Assembly: GCA_031552845.1 (NCBI GenBank)
Contig: JAVBMC010000046.1
Location: 4,557-68,556 of the forward strand
Source of the DNA: JAVBMC01 sp031552845
GTDB taxonomy: Bacteria; Verrucomicrobiota; Kiritimatiellia; RFP12; DVOR01
Length of the DNA stretch: 64,000 nucleotides
Reading direction: 5' to 3'
Shown here: positions 51,717 to 60,569 of the stretch, in pieces
How the letters are laid out: every line of letters begins with the position of its first letter
Numbering within the stretch: position 1 is the first letter of the stretch
The notes under the pieces: model-generated
What the model saw: only the letters and a program-made list of their open reading frames with translations
Database searches by the model: none
Told to the model about the DNA's origin: nothing
Made by a program: the position numbers and the translations under genes

Positions 51717-54700
51717 TCACTTCCGTTGCGTTGCGAACGCGTAAGCGTTGCGGAACATCTTCATCCACGGGCCATCCTGCGTGAACACCCCGCCGTTATA
51801 CGACAGCTGAACCGCACGGAAACTGCGCTCCGGGTGCGGCATCAGAATCGTTGCGCGCCCATCATCGCTGGTAAACCCAGTCAATCCGCCGGCCGAGCCA
51901 TTGGGATTGAGCGGATAAACCTCCGTGGCATTCAAGCCGCCATCTACAAACCTCAACGCCGCCAAAGCCTTTTTATTGTCCGCTTCGTTGTCGAACAGCA
52001 CTCTTCCTTCGCCATGCGCCACCGCAATCGGGATGCAGGACCCCGCCATGCCCTGCAACAGGACGGACGGCGACTCCAGAACCTCCAGCGTGCAATAGCG
52101 GCCTTCAAACTGCTCGGAGGTATTACGAACGAAGCGTGGCCATGATTGCGCGCCGGGAATGATATCCTTCAACTGCGCAACCATCTGGCAGCCATTGCAA
52201 ACGCCGAGTGTAAATGTATCGGGCCGTTTGAAGAACACCGCGAACATCTCTGCGAGCTTGGCGTTGAATAGAATCGAACGTGCCCAGCCGGAGCCTGCGC
52301 CCAGCACGTCGCCATACGAGAATCCGCCGCAGGCCACCAATCCCTTGAAGTCTGCCAGATTGACGCGCCCGTTCATCAGGTCAGTCATGTGCACATCGAC
52401 AGAGGTGAAGCCCGCCAACGCAAACGCCGCCGCCATTTCGACGTGGCCGTTGACGCCTTGCTCGCGGAGGATTGCCATCTTCGGACGTTCGTTGATTGTG
52501 ATGCCCTTGTCATTCGGATCATACGTCAGACGGAAGTTCATGCCCGGCACATCCGCGGTCGCCAGCTCAAACTCCTGCTTCGCGCAGACCGGATTATCGC
52601 GCAAGCTCTGCATGCGGTAAGTCGTCTCCGACCACAAGCTACGCACCTCGCTCAGCGGCATATCGATTGCAGGTTCATGCTCCACAGCGATTTGCAAAAC
52701 CTTCTCATTCATCGTGCGACCCAGCACGCTGACCGTGTCACCCAACCCGTAAGCCGTGAATTGTTGCAGCACTTCATCCAAGCGCGCATCTTCCACTTGC
52801 AACACGCAGCCCAACTCTTCGGAGAACAAAGCCGCGCAGGGCGACTTGCCGGAAATATCCGCCATGACGCCGCGTCCACCGGCAATCGCCATCTCTGCGA
52901 GCGTCACCGCCAGTCCGCCATCCGAACGGTCGTGATAGGCGCAGACCGCACCGCTTGCAATCATTTCCTGCATCAAGGTAAAGAAGCGGCGGAACTTCTC
53001 GGGGTCATCCAGATCCGGTGCCACATCGCCGATTTGATTGTAGACCTGTGCAAAGCAGCTGCCGCCCAAACGGTTCTTGGCTTCGCCAAGATCAACCAGC
53101 AGCAACGTGCTCTCCACCGGCTTCAAATCCGGCGTGACGGTCTTACGTACATCCTTCACCGGCGCGAACGCCGAAACAATCAAACTCAACGGCCCCACCT
53201 GCTTGTGTGCATCGCCGCAGCTGTCGTTCCACACCGTGCGCATCGAGAGCGAATCTTTGCCCACCGGAATCGAGACGCCGAGCTGCGGGCACAAATCAAT
53301 GCCGACCGCTTTGACGGTATCAAACAACGCGGCATCCTGTCCCTCTTCGCCGCAGGCGCACATCCAGTTGGCCGACAGCTTGACGTTGCCGATATCGCCG
53401 ACGTAGGCCGAGGCTAAGTTCGTCAACGACTCTCCCACTGCCAAGCGTCCGGAAGCCGGTGCATCCAAAACCGCCGCAGGCGTGCGCTCGCCGATTGCCA
53501 TTGCTTCACCGGTGAACACTGTATAACCTGTCGCCGTTACGGCGTTGTCCGCCACCGGCAGCTGATACGGTCCGCACATTTGATCACGATGAACCAAGCC
53601 CGTCACCGAACGGTCAGTAATCGACACCAAGAATGTCTTGTTCGCAATCGCTGGGAACTGCAACAGCCGCTTGAAAGCCTCTTGCGGTTCGGCCTCGGGA
53701 ATCGTGCCCTTTGTTGCTTCTGTGTGGTGGACATCGCGCAGCATCTTCGGCGGCTTGCCCAACAGCACTTGAATATCCATATCAATCGGGCGGTCGTTGA
53801 AGTGGCTGTCTTCCAGCACCAACCGCTTGTCGGTGCCCGTCTTGCCGATGAATGCTACGGGACAACGCTCGCGCTTGCAGAACTCCTCAAACTCCGCGCG
53901 GTCTTCCGGACGGATCGCCAGCACATACCGCTCCTGCGCCTCACAGCACCAAATCTCCATCGGGCTCATCGACGGCTCTTCGTTATGTACTGCCCGCAGC
54001 TGGAACTTCGCGCCGGTCGCTTCCACCAGCTCCGGGCATCCATTCGACAACCCACCCGCGCCGATGTCGTGAATCGACAGGATGGGGTTTTTATCGCCCA
54101 ACGCCATGCACGCATCAATCACACCCTGACAGCGGCGTTGCATTTCGGCATTGCCACGCTGTACGGAATCAAAATCCAACGCTTCGCTGTTCGCACCCGA
54201 CGTCATGGACGATGCCGCGCCGCCGCCCAACCCAATACGCATCGCCGGTCCGCCCAACTGCACAATCAACACATTCGGCGGCACGTCCTTCTTCTGCACA
54301 TGACGGTTGCGGATGTTGCCGAACCCGCCCGCCAGCATGATCGGCTTGGCATAACCCCAATAGGTGCTGCCCCACGTATCTTCGCATGTGCGAAAGAATC
54401 CACACAGCTGCGGACGCCCAAATTCATTGCCGAATGCCGCGCCGCCGATGGGGCCTTCCGTCATAATGCTCAACGGCGAAGCCAAACGCTTCGGCGCTTC
54501 GGCGTGGTCTTTCTCCCACGGCTGTTCGTGGCCGGGAATCCGCAAGTGCGAAACCATGAACCCGCACAAGCCCGCCTTTGTGCGCGACCCTGTGCCCGTG
54601 GCGCTCTCGTCGCGGATTTCGCCGCCGACGCCGGTGGCCGCGCCGGGGTAGGGCGAGATCGCCGTCGGGTGATTGTGCGTCTCCACCTTCATCAGCATAT

Positions 54701-55556
54701 CAATGCGGTCCTGCACAAATCCATACTCGCCGGTCTTCGGGTCGGCCGCAAAAGCCTGCGCATCAAAGCCCTCCATCACGCCGGAGTTGTCCTTGTAGGC
54801 CACCAGCGTCCCCTGCGGATGTTTCTCATGCGTGTTCTTGATCATCTTGAACAGCGACGTATCCTTCTGCTCGCCGTCAATCACCCAGTCGGCATTGAAA
54901 ATCTTATGGCGGCAGTGCTCGGAGTTCACCTGCCCGAACATCACCAGCTCCGTGTCCGTCGGATTACGCTGTGCCTGCGTGTAGGCGTTGAACAGATAAT
55001 CAACCTCCTCATCGCTCAACGCGAGGCCGATCTCCTTGTTCGCCTGCTCAATCGCCGCACGCCCCTGCGCCAGCACATCAAATATCTTACCCCGCTGCGG
55101 CGCACGATGCGCAAACACATCACTCAAATCCGTATACACGCCCTCGGTCATCCGATCATGCAGCACATTCAAAACCGCCGCCGGCGCTGTTGCAACATCC
55201 AACCCCGCGATGGAGACGAACATCGCCCGCTCGACGCGCTTCACATCCGTCAGCCCGCAGTTGTGGAAAATATCGGATGCCTTCGACGACCACGGCGAAA
55301 TCGTTCCCTTGCGCGGCGCGATATAAAACATTCCCGCGCCCTTCGGCTCTACATCACTCGTCTGCGCATCGGCCTCGAGCAGCACGCAAGCGCGCTCAAT
55401 TGTTTCAGCTGCCAATGCTGCGTCGCTATCCAGCAAATACACCCAGCGCGTCACCACCTCCGCATTCTGCAACCCGGCGGATTTCAACACCTCCCGCCAC
55501 GCATCCACACGAAACGACGACAAAGCGGCACTCCCGCGCAACATCAAAAAGGCCAT
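51717..55556 (-). CDS. purL: Phosphoribosylformylglycinamidine synthase, single-chain form
   Basis: 1279 residues, the long fused type found in gamma-proteobacteria and eukaryotes. It makes formylglycinamidine ribotide from FGAR, ATP and glutamine in purine synthesis. The N-terminal domain and linker (about 1-200) are followed by the two AIRS-like halves (VETHNHPTAISPYPGAATG, SIHDIGAGGLSNGCPELVEA, YHDRSDGGLAVTLAEMAI). The glutamine amidotransferase domain has catalytic Cys in LGVCNGCQMVAQL and the His-Glu pair in MPHPER. The start is the ATG at 55554-55556, with GGGAG 5 nt upstream. Confidence 0.96.
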   Translation of the reverse strand: MAFLMLRGSAALSSFRVDAWREVLKSAGLQNAEVVTRWVYLLDSDAALAAETIERACVLLEADAQTSDVEPKGAGMFYIAPRKGTISPWSSKASDIFHNCGLTDVKRVERAMFVSIAGLDVATAPAAVLNVLHDRMTEGVYTDLSDVFAHRAPQRGKIFDVLAQGRAAIEQANKEIGLALSDEEVDYLFNAYTQAQRNPTDTELVMFGQVNSEHCRHKIFNADWVIDGEQKDTSLFKMIKNTHEKHPQGTLVAYKDNSGVMEGFDAQAFAADPKTGEYGFVQDRIDMLMKVETHNHPTAISPYPGAATGVGGEIRDESATGTGSRTKAGLCGFMVSHLRIPGHEQPWEKDHAEAPKRLASPLSIMTEGPIGGAAFGNEFGRPQLCGFFRTCEDTWGSTYWGYAKPIMLAGGFGNIRNRHVQKKDVPPNVLIVQLGGPAMRIGLGGGAASSMTSGANSEALDFDSVQRGNAEMQRRCQGVIDACMALGDKNPILSIHDIGAGGLSNGCPELVEATGAKFQLRAVHNEEPSMSPMEIWCCEAQERYVLAIRPEDRAEFEEFCKRERCPVAFIGKTGTDKRLVLEDSHFNDRPIDMDIQVLLGKPPKMLRDVHHTEATKGTIPEAEPQEAFKRLLQFPAIANKTFLVSITDRSVTGLVHRDQMCGPYQLPVADNAVTATGYTVFTGEAMAIGERTPAAVLDAPASGRLAVGESLTNLASAYVGDIGNVKLSANWMCACGEEGQDAALFDTVKAVGIDLCPQLGVSIPVGKDSLSMRTVWNDSCGDAHKQVGPLSLIVSAFAPVKDVRKTVTPDLKPVESTLLLVDLGEAKNRLGGSCFAQVYNQIGDVAPDLDDPEKFRRFFTLMQEMIASGAVCAYHDRSDGGLAVTLAEMAIAGGRGVMADISGKSPCAALFSEELGCVLQVEDARLDEVLQQFTAYGLGDTVSVLGRTMNEKVLQIAVEHEPAIDMPLSEVRSLWSETTYRMQSLRDNPVCAKQEFELATADVPGMNFRLTYDPNDKGITINERPKMAILREQGVNGHVEMAAAFALAGFTSVDVHMTDLMNGRVNLADFKGLVACGGFSYGDVLGAGSGWARSILFNAKLAEMFAVFFKRPDTFTLGVCNGCQMVAQLKDIIPGAQSWPRFVRNTSEQFEGRYCTLEVLESPSVLLQGMAGSCIPIAVAHGEGRVLFDNEADNKKALAALRFVDGGLNATEVYPLNPNGSAGGLTGFTSDDGRATILMPHPERSFRAVQLSYNGGVFTQDGPWMKMFRNAYAFATQRK

Positions 55557-55590
55557 AACAGCTCCCAATCTCTAAAAATCGAAAAACCGC

Positions 55591-55619
55591 ATTATACCCT
55601 ATTCCCGCAACCAACTCAA
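55591..55619 (-). promoter_or_regulatory. Promoter of purL
   Basis: On the minus strand TTGAGT (55614-55619), a 17-base spacer and a perfect TATAAT (55591-55596) lie about 35 bp before the start. No purine riboswitch or PurR-like box is evident in the short leader. Confidence 0.75.
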
Positions 55620-55690
55620 CACTATACAAACACCCAAACCCCTGCATCAACGAAAAGGGGACACCCCCCTCTATCGGATCTGATCACACC

Positions 55691-55782
55691 TACGATCGAA
55701 CCCGCATTCCCTTTACGATGCGAGGCTCATCCTCTCTACGATGGGAGTCCCATCCTCTTTACGATGCGACTCCCATCCTAGA
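55691..55782. repeat. Four-unit array with exact 23-bp period
   Basis: TACGAT begins at 55691, 55714, 55737 and 55760. The following bases resemble each other (units 2 to 4 share GAT, G, GA, then TCC or CTC and CATCCT). Unit 3 contains the perfect palindrome GATGGGAGTCCCATC; the others are imperfect. No spacers. It lies between the 3' end of the Sel1-like gene and the purL promoter. It resembles the two 22-bp arrays in scale and position, though the sequence differs. Confidence 0.7.
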
Positions 55783-55837
55783 GGCACTCCGGTTGCTTCC
55801 CGGAATGCATCAGCCGAATACGCAAACAGGGGCAGAT

Positions 55838-56338
55838 TTACTTCTTTAAGGGCGTTTTCAGGCGGGCAACGGACGGTGCCGCGAGTGGGTGGTTTTTATC
55901 TTTGGCGATGCTATAATAAAGGAACGCGGCATTGAGGTTGTAGAGCCGTTCGTAAAGAACGCCTAAATTATAGCAGGCGGTCGTGCAACCCCCAATGGCA
56001 CACTCGTGGAGTTTGAGGAGCAGTGCTTCGGTTTCCTCCTCTGTCACGTACGCATCCTCGTCGTCGTCGCCACAGTTGGCGAATACGAGCAGGTCGTTCT
56101 GCACGCAAGGGTTGTTCATGTCCGGTACTGTTTGGGTGCCGGTATTCGTATACTCATGGCAGCAGACAAAAGAGAGCGAGTCGTTTGACGTGATTAACGC
56201 TGCATCATCGCATTCACACTCGGCATCGTCTGCATGGAAGTAGAGGAAGACCACGAAAATGAAATGGCCGAGGCTCGCTGCCATTGTTATCACGCAAGCG
56301 AGAGCGAAGGGGATATCGGTTCGGTGAAGTAGTTTCAT
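55838..56338 (-). CDS. Small membrane-anchored Sel1-like protein
   Basis: 166 residues. A hydrophobic N-terminus (about 10-34) is followed by an acidic Cys-containing stretch (HADDAECECDDA). One Sel1-like repeat lies near 110-160 (AIGGCTTACYNLGVLYERLY, KDKNHPLAAPSVARL). It aligns with the C-terminus of the next gene. Sel1 repeats mediate protein contacts. It starts 10 bp after the upstream gene's stop on the same strand, so the two are cotranscribed. Confidence 0.6.
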   Translation of the reverse strand: MKLLHRTDIPFALACVITMAASLGHFIFVVFLYFHADDAECECDDAALITSNDSLSFVCCHEYTNTGTQTVPDMNNPCVQNDLLVFANCGDDDEDAYVTEEETEALLLKLHECAIGGCTTACYNLGVLYERLYNLNAAFLYYSIAKDKNHPLAAPSVARLKTPLKK

Positions 56339-56348
56339 AGGGCACCAA

Positions 56349-57497
56349 TCAGAAAGGCGTTTGAGTCAGGCGTTGCAGGTTCGGGGCAATCAGGCAGTTG
56401 ATGGCTTTAGCTGCGAGGGGATGGCCTTGTTCTTGGGCGTAACGGTAGAAGCTGTAAGCGTAGTAGTAATTTTCCTGCCGCTCGTACACGATGCCTAAAT
56501 TATAGAGGGCGGTCCGGCAGCCGCCGAGTGCCGCAGGCATTAACCAGCGGATGATTCCATCATCATCCTCTCCGCCTAAGCCGTTGAGGCGGTGGTCCAG
56601 AATCACCGCAATATTGTTACAGTCGCAGGCGTTACCGCTCAGGGCGCCCAACGCAATGTTGCCGAATTCAGCGTCCGGAAAGTCCGTAAAGAAGAGCATG
56701 TTTTTGAGGCGGTGCGGAAGCCCGGGCTTGGGATCCGGCTGCCAGAACTCATAACAGCGTATATTTGCCGAACCTTCAAAATCCGCATCAAGGACGAAGT
56801 AGAGGTCATCACTGAGCTTCCAAACCCGCAGATCGGTTTTACAATGCCTCCTCGGCTCAAACACATCTTCATCCGTACGTCCAAAGACCCAAATATGATT
56901 CCAATCGCGTGCGGGAAACATCCGCTGGATTTGCTGCACGGAGCAGCGGGGGTAACGCGAGTTCAGCTGCTTGATCGCGAACTGCTCTTCCATCGAAGCG
57001 AGACCGCGCATCGTCGCGACAGGCGACCAGAGTGCATTGGGAGATCGCGGATAGTCTGCAGTCTTCAGGCAAAGATTCCCTTCGGAATCATAGGCCAGTT
57101 GATTGCGTACCCATTTGTCAAAACGTGTGCGGTCAAACGGCCAAGCGGCGGTAGAACGCTTGGGAGTGTCGGAGCAATAACAGCAAAGGAGTTCGCCTTT
57201 CTCGCAAAGCGGGTGTCCTGTGGGCGCAGCACAGCCATAGCCTAAGCACTGATAGTCTGTTATTTCTTTGAGCGACCGGGGTACGGGTTCATCGGCATGC
57301 TCTTGATTTGCGTCGTCGTCAATGGCATAGTCTTCTTCTTCGTCGGCCTCTTCGGTTGTGTCGCAAACATTGTCCCAATCATTGTCTCTGGCAGCACGGA
57401 TGTCGCGGATGGTCAGTGCAGCATAGAGGATCGCTCCGGCGAGCAGGACGTAGTCAAAGCGGTGCTTCTTGAAGAGGCCAAAGATTGAAGTTTTCAT
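56349..57497 (-). CDS. Membrane-anchored Sel1-like protein, larger paralogue
   Basis: 382 residues. The N-terminal membrane segment (YVLLAGAILYAALTI) is followed by a very acidic region (about 38-65). A Cys-rich patch comes next (CLGYGCAAPTGHPLCEKGE, LLCCYCSD). The C-terminal Sel1-like unit (LGGCRTALYNLGIVYERQEN, YAQEQGHPLAAKAI) matches its neighbour at 55838. The middle 200 residues are not recognised. The cysteine patch could bind metal or form disulfides. It is divergent from the GH2 gene, and no obvious promoter is seen on its strand. Confidence 0.6.
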   Translation of the reverse strand: MKTSIFGLFKKHRFDYVLLAGAILYAALTIRDIRAARDNDWDNVCDTTEEADEEEDYAIDDDANQEHADEPVPRSLKEITDYQCLGYGCAAPTGHPLCEKGELLCCYCSDTPKRSTAAWPFDRTRFDKWVRNQLAYDSEGNLCLKTADYPRSPNALWSPVATMRGLASMEEQFAIKQLNSRYPRCSVQQIQRMFPARDWNHIWVFGRTDEDVFEPRRHCKTDLRVWKLSDDLYFVLDADFEGSANIRCYEFWQPDPKPGLPHRLKNMLFFTDFPDAEFGNIALGALSGNACDCNNIAVILDHRLNGLGGEDDDGIIRWLMPAALGGCRTALYNLGIVYERQENYYYAYSFYRYAQEQGHPLAAKAINCLIAPNLQRLTQTPF

Positions 57498-57643
57498 ACG
57501 GTAGAAAATGATGCAGGCGATGTGTGGCGGAACTCAGGGCGATGCAGACGGGTTTGGAGTATAACTTCTTATATCAAAGAGTGCAATGTTTTTCATTGCG
57601 TTCTTAAAATAGAGAGTTGTCAGAAGAAGGGTTGCGGTTTGGA

Positions 57644-57672
57644 TTGGCTTTTGCAGAAGGGTGTGGTATAGT
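57644..57672 (+). promoter_or_regulatory. Promoter of the GH2-rtcB operon
   Basis: TTGGCT (57644-57649), 17 bases, TATAGT (57667-57672). SD AGGGAGGA precedes the ATG at 57709. Confidence 0.65.
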
Positions 57673-57708
57673 TACAGGTAGATTTAGTTTGTCAGTAGGG
57701 AGGACTTT

Positions 57709-60549
57709 ATGATGATGCGCGTTATTCTGGCGGTGTTGGGTGTGGGTTTGGCGGGGGTGTCCGGTGCGGCGTGGGAGGCGTTGCCGCCGATGCCGTCGGC
57801 TGTGTCCGGAGTGAAGCAGCCGGTGTTGCTGCTGGATGGCGATTGGAAGTTTACGGCCACAGGCGTCAAGACTACCTGTGCAGTGCCGGGGGAGTGGGCA
57901 ATGCAGGGCATCACCGTGCCGAAGGGCGAAGCTGCGGTGTATGAACGCGGGGTGACTGTGCCGGCGGATTGGGCGGGCCTGCGGGGCTTATTGCGGTTTG
58001 ATGGCGTGCATGCGGAGTGTGAGGTGTTTTGGGATGAGGTGAAGGTCGGCGAACATGCGGGAGGCTTTGTGCCGTTCATCGTGGAGGTGCCGAAACTGGC
58101 GGCGGGGGAACATGTGCTGCGGGTGGAGGTGAAGAGTGAGTCGGTGTCCGATACGCTCTCGACGATGTCACAATATGCGGCGCATCAGGTGGGCGGAATT
58201 GTGCGCAGCGTACGGTTGATGTGCGTGCCGAAAGTCTCTGTGGAATCATTGCGATTTGTGACGGAGGCGGTGGGGGATGATTGGGCGGAAGTCGCGGTGC
58301 ATGTGCGCGTGCCGGCGGTGGCGTCGAATGGCGTACAAGTGACAGCGGAGCTAGTGGCAAGAGATGGAAGCCGCGTTTGGCAGGCCACAGCGGAAGTTCC
58401 TGAAGGGAAAGATATTGCCGTGCTGCGGGGGCGTGCGAATGGCGTGGCTTTGTGGACGAGCGAAACACCGGAGCTTTATAAGCTGGCATGGCAGGTGAAA
58501 GAGTCTGATGGCGCTACGTGGTCGAGGGGCGACAAGAAGGTGGGACTGCGGACAGTGAAGGTGGAGGGGAATCGGCTGTTGGTGAATGGGCGGCCTGTGA
58601 AACTGTTTGGCGTCAACCGACATGAGATTGATGCGAAGCGCGGGCGGTGCGTATCGCCGGAGCTGGCGCGGAAAGATGCGAAGCTGTTCAAGGGGGCGAA
58701 TGTGAATTGCGTGCGCACGTCGCACTATCCGCCGTCGGAGGCATTCTTGGATGCGTGTGATGAGCTAGGGTTGTTTGTGGAGTGCGAGGCGGCGTTGTGC
58801 TGGGTGGGCTTCTCCGCGAATCCGATCTGGAAGGAGTGGGATTATAAGGACGCGAAGTTCCTGCCGTATCTGCTGCGGGCGAACTTGGATCAGGTGGCGG
58901 CGTTTGGCGATCATGCGTCGGTAATCATGTGGTCGCTCGGGAACGAATCGAATTGGAGTCCGCTGTGGAGCGAGGTGGATGCGGCTGTGCGTGCGGCCGA
59001 TCCATCACGCCCGACGGTGTTTCACGATCAGGCTTGGGGCGATGGCTGGGTGATTCATCCGATGGCGGCGGTGGCGAACCAGCACTATCCGTATGAAGAT
59101 AATCCCGAGCAGTGGAGCAAGCAAGGCAGGCCGTTGTGGTTTGGCGAGTATGCGCATGTGGAGTGTTACAACCGGCGGGAACTGCTGACGGACCCGGGCA
59201 TCCGTGCCGACTGGGGGCGTCCGTTGGAGCGGATGGTGGATTTGATGTGGGCACAGCCCGGATGTTTGGGGGGGACGATCTGGGCGGGGATTGATGATGT
59301 CTTTGAAATGCCGGACGGTTCGCGCAAGGGCTATGGCGAGTGGGGAATTATTGATGTGCAGCGGCGGAAGAAACCGGAGTATGACGGGGTGAGATCAGCC
59401 TACTCGCCCGTCAAACTTATCGTGCCGAAACAGTCAGAGGATGGCGTGTTGACAGTGAAGATTCAGAACCGCTTTAACTTCACCAATCTTAAAAAAATCA
59501 ACATTGATTTTTCTTATAGTACTACGCCCTTTGAAAAGGACTATACAACAAATTGTATTGTGGATCTGGAGCCTCATGCGTGGGGTGAAATTAAACTGCC
59601 GTTGCAGCTTGGCATCTCTAGCAATGGTGTGTTAGCCGTGCGTATTAGCGATTCCAACAAGGCACGTAGTGAGGATAGAGTGTATACATTCGGCAGGCCA
59701 TTTATACTGGACTTGGATGATGAACGGGTACAGGAATTGGTTAGTCCAATCACCTATAATGCAGACGCATCGTTGAATATGTTGGGCAAAACGCTGCCGG
59801 CACCTGTGCCGTTTATCGCGGCGTTGAATAACACCGGTGGTGCGGCGACTCCATCAGGCACACAGCTCTCCGCAGACATTGAGCCGTTGAATGATTTACA
59901 GCCGTGGACATGGAAAGCGGTTGATGGATTGCCATGCGTCTTTACCGGGGAGAATGAGCAAATGCGGGCGCAGATGCGCTATGGGGTGTCTAACGGCGTG
60001 TTAGATGTGAGCTATAGGCTGGAAATAAAGCAGGCGGTGAATCCACGGCAGTGGGGTTTGCTGTTGACGGCTGAGAATTTGTCGAAAAGGCTGATGTGGG
60101 TGCGTAACAGGCAGGGACGGATTTGTGACCTCAGTGATGGACAACGCTGGTATGGTTCTGCCTATGCATCTTATAAAAATGCTCTGGGTGGAGTCGAGCG
60201 GCGCGACGGCTATTCTTCGGATTGGAATATTCAAGGGCATGCGTTGGGCTCGGTTAACTTCCGTGCTACACGAACCCATGTGTTTGCAATGAGTCTAGGA
60301 GCATCGCCAGGCGAAGACGGTACGATAGATACTCTCAACATCGCTGCGCCGACAATGGGTACGAGCATCCCGGCGGTGCGGGCGTGGGTGGATGGCGATT
60401 GCGTGCGGATTCTCTGCGCGGGATTCAGCACCGGTGGGGCGGATCACTTTATGGCACGTCATTATGATGCTGAGCGGCGGCCTCTTAAAATGGGTGATGT
60501 TGTGAAGGGTGGCTTCCGTGTGGCGAGGATGTTTGCGGACGGAGAGTAG
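57709..60549 (+). CDS. Exported glycoside hydrolase family 2 (beta-galactosidase-like)
   Basis: 946 residues with a signal peptide (about 1-19). A GH2 sugar-binding domain (WAMQGITVPKGEAAVYERGV), an Ig-like domain, and the TIM barrel from about 290 (FGVNRHEIDAKRG, NVNCVRTSHYPPSEAFLDAC) follow the usual order. The acid/base is Glu413 (WSLGNESNW) and the nucleophile Glu480 (WFGEYAHV), both intact. The 320 residues after the barrel form extra beta domains; LQPWTWKAVDGLPCVFTGEN is an early part of them. Substrate is uncertain: a beta-galactoside or related glycan. It probably works on oligosaccharides in the periplasm or outside. Confidence 0.88.
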   Translation: MMMRVILAVLGVGLAGVSGAAWEALPPMPSAVSGVKQPVLLLDGDWKFTATGVKTTCAVPGEWAMQGITVPKGEAAVYERGVTVPADWAGLRGLLRFDGVHAECEVFWDEVKVGEHAGGFVPFIVEVPKLAAGEHVLRVEVKSESVSDTLSTMSQYAAHQVGGIVRSVRLMCVPKVSVESLRFVTEAVGDDWAEVAVHVRVPAVASNGVQVTAELVARDGSRVWQATAEVPEGKDIAVLRGRANGVALWTSETPELYKLAWQVKESDGATWSRGDKKVGLRTVKVEGNRLLVNGRPVKLFGVNRHEIDAKRGRCVSPELARKDAKLFKGANVNCVRTSHYPPSEAFLDACDELGLFVECEAALCWVGFSANPIWKEWDYKDAKFLPYLLRANLDQVAAFGDHASVIMWSLGNESNWSPLWSEVDAAVRAADPSRPTVFHDQAWGDGWVIHPMAAVANQHYPYEDNPEQWSKQGRPLWFGEYAHVECYNRRELLTDPGIRADWGRPLERMVDLMWAQPGCLGGTIWAGIDDVFEMPDGSRKGYGEWGIIDVQRRKKPEYDGVRSAYSPVKLIVPKQSEDGVLTVKIQNRFNFTNLKKINIDFSYSTTPFEKDYTTNCIVDLEPHAWGEIKLPLQLGISSNGVLAVRISDSNKARSEDRVYTFGRPFILDLDDERVQELVSPITYNADASLNMLGKTLPAPVPFIAALNNTGGAATPSGTQLSADIEPLNDLQPWTWKAVDGLPCVFTGENEQMRAQMRYGVSNGVLDVSYRLEIKQAVNPRQWGLLLTAENLSKRLMWVRNRQGRICDLSDGQRWYGSAYASYKNALGGVERRDGYSSDWNIQGHALGSVNFRATRTHVFAMSLGASPGEDGTIDTLNIAAPTMGTSIPAVRAWVDGDCVRILCAGFSTGGADHFMARHYDAERRPLKMGDVVKGGFRVARMFADGE

Positions 60550-60569
60550 ATGGAGGCACGAGGTGATTG

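Noticed and set aside
53580..55781. 733-codon plus-strand frame opposite purL
   Set aside because: It is a GC-bias shadow of a clearly recognised enzyme, rich in R and H, with no family signal.
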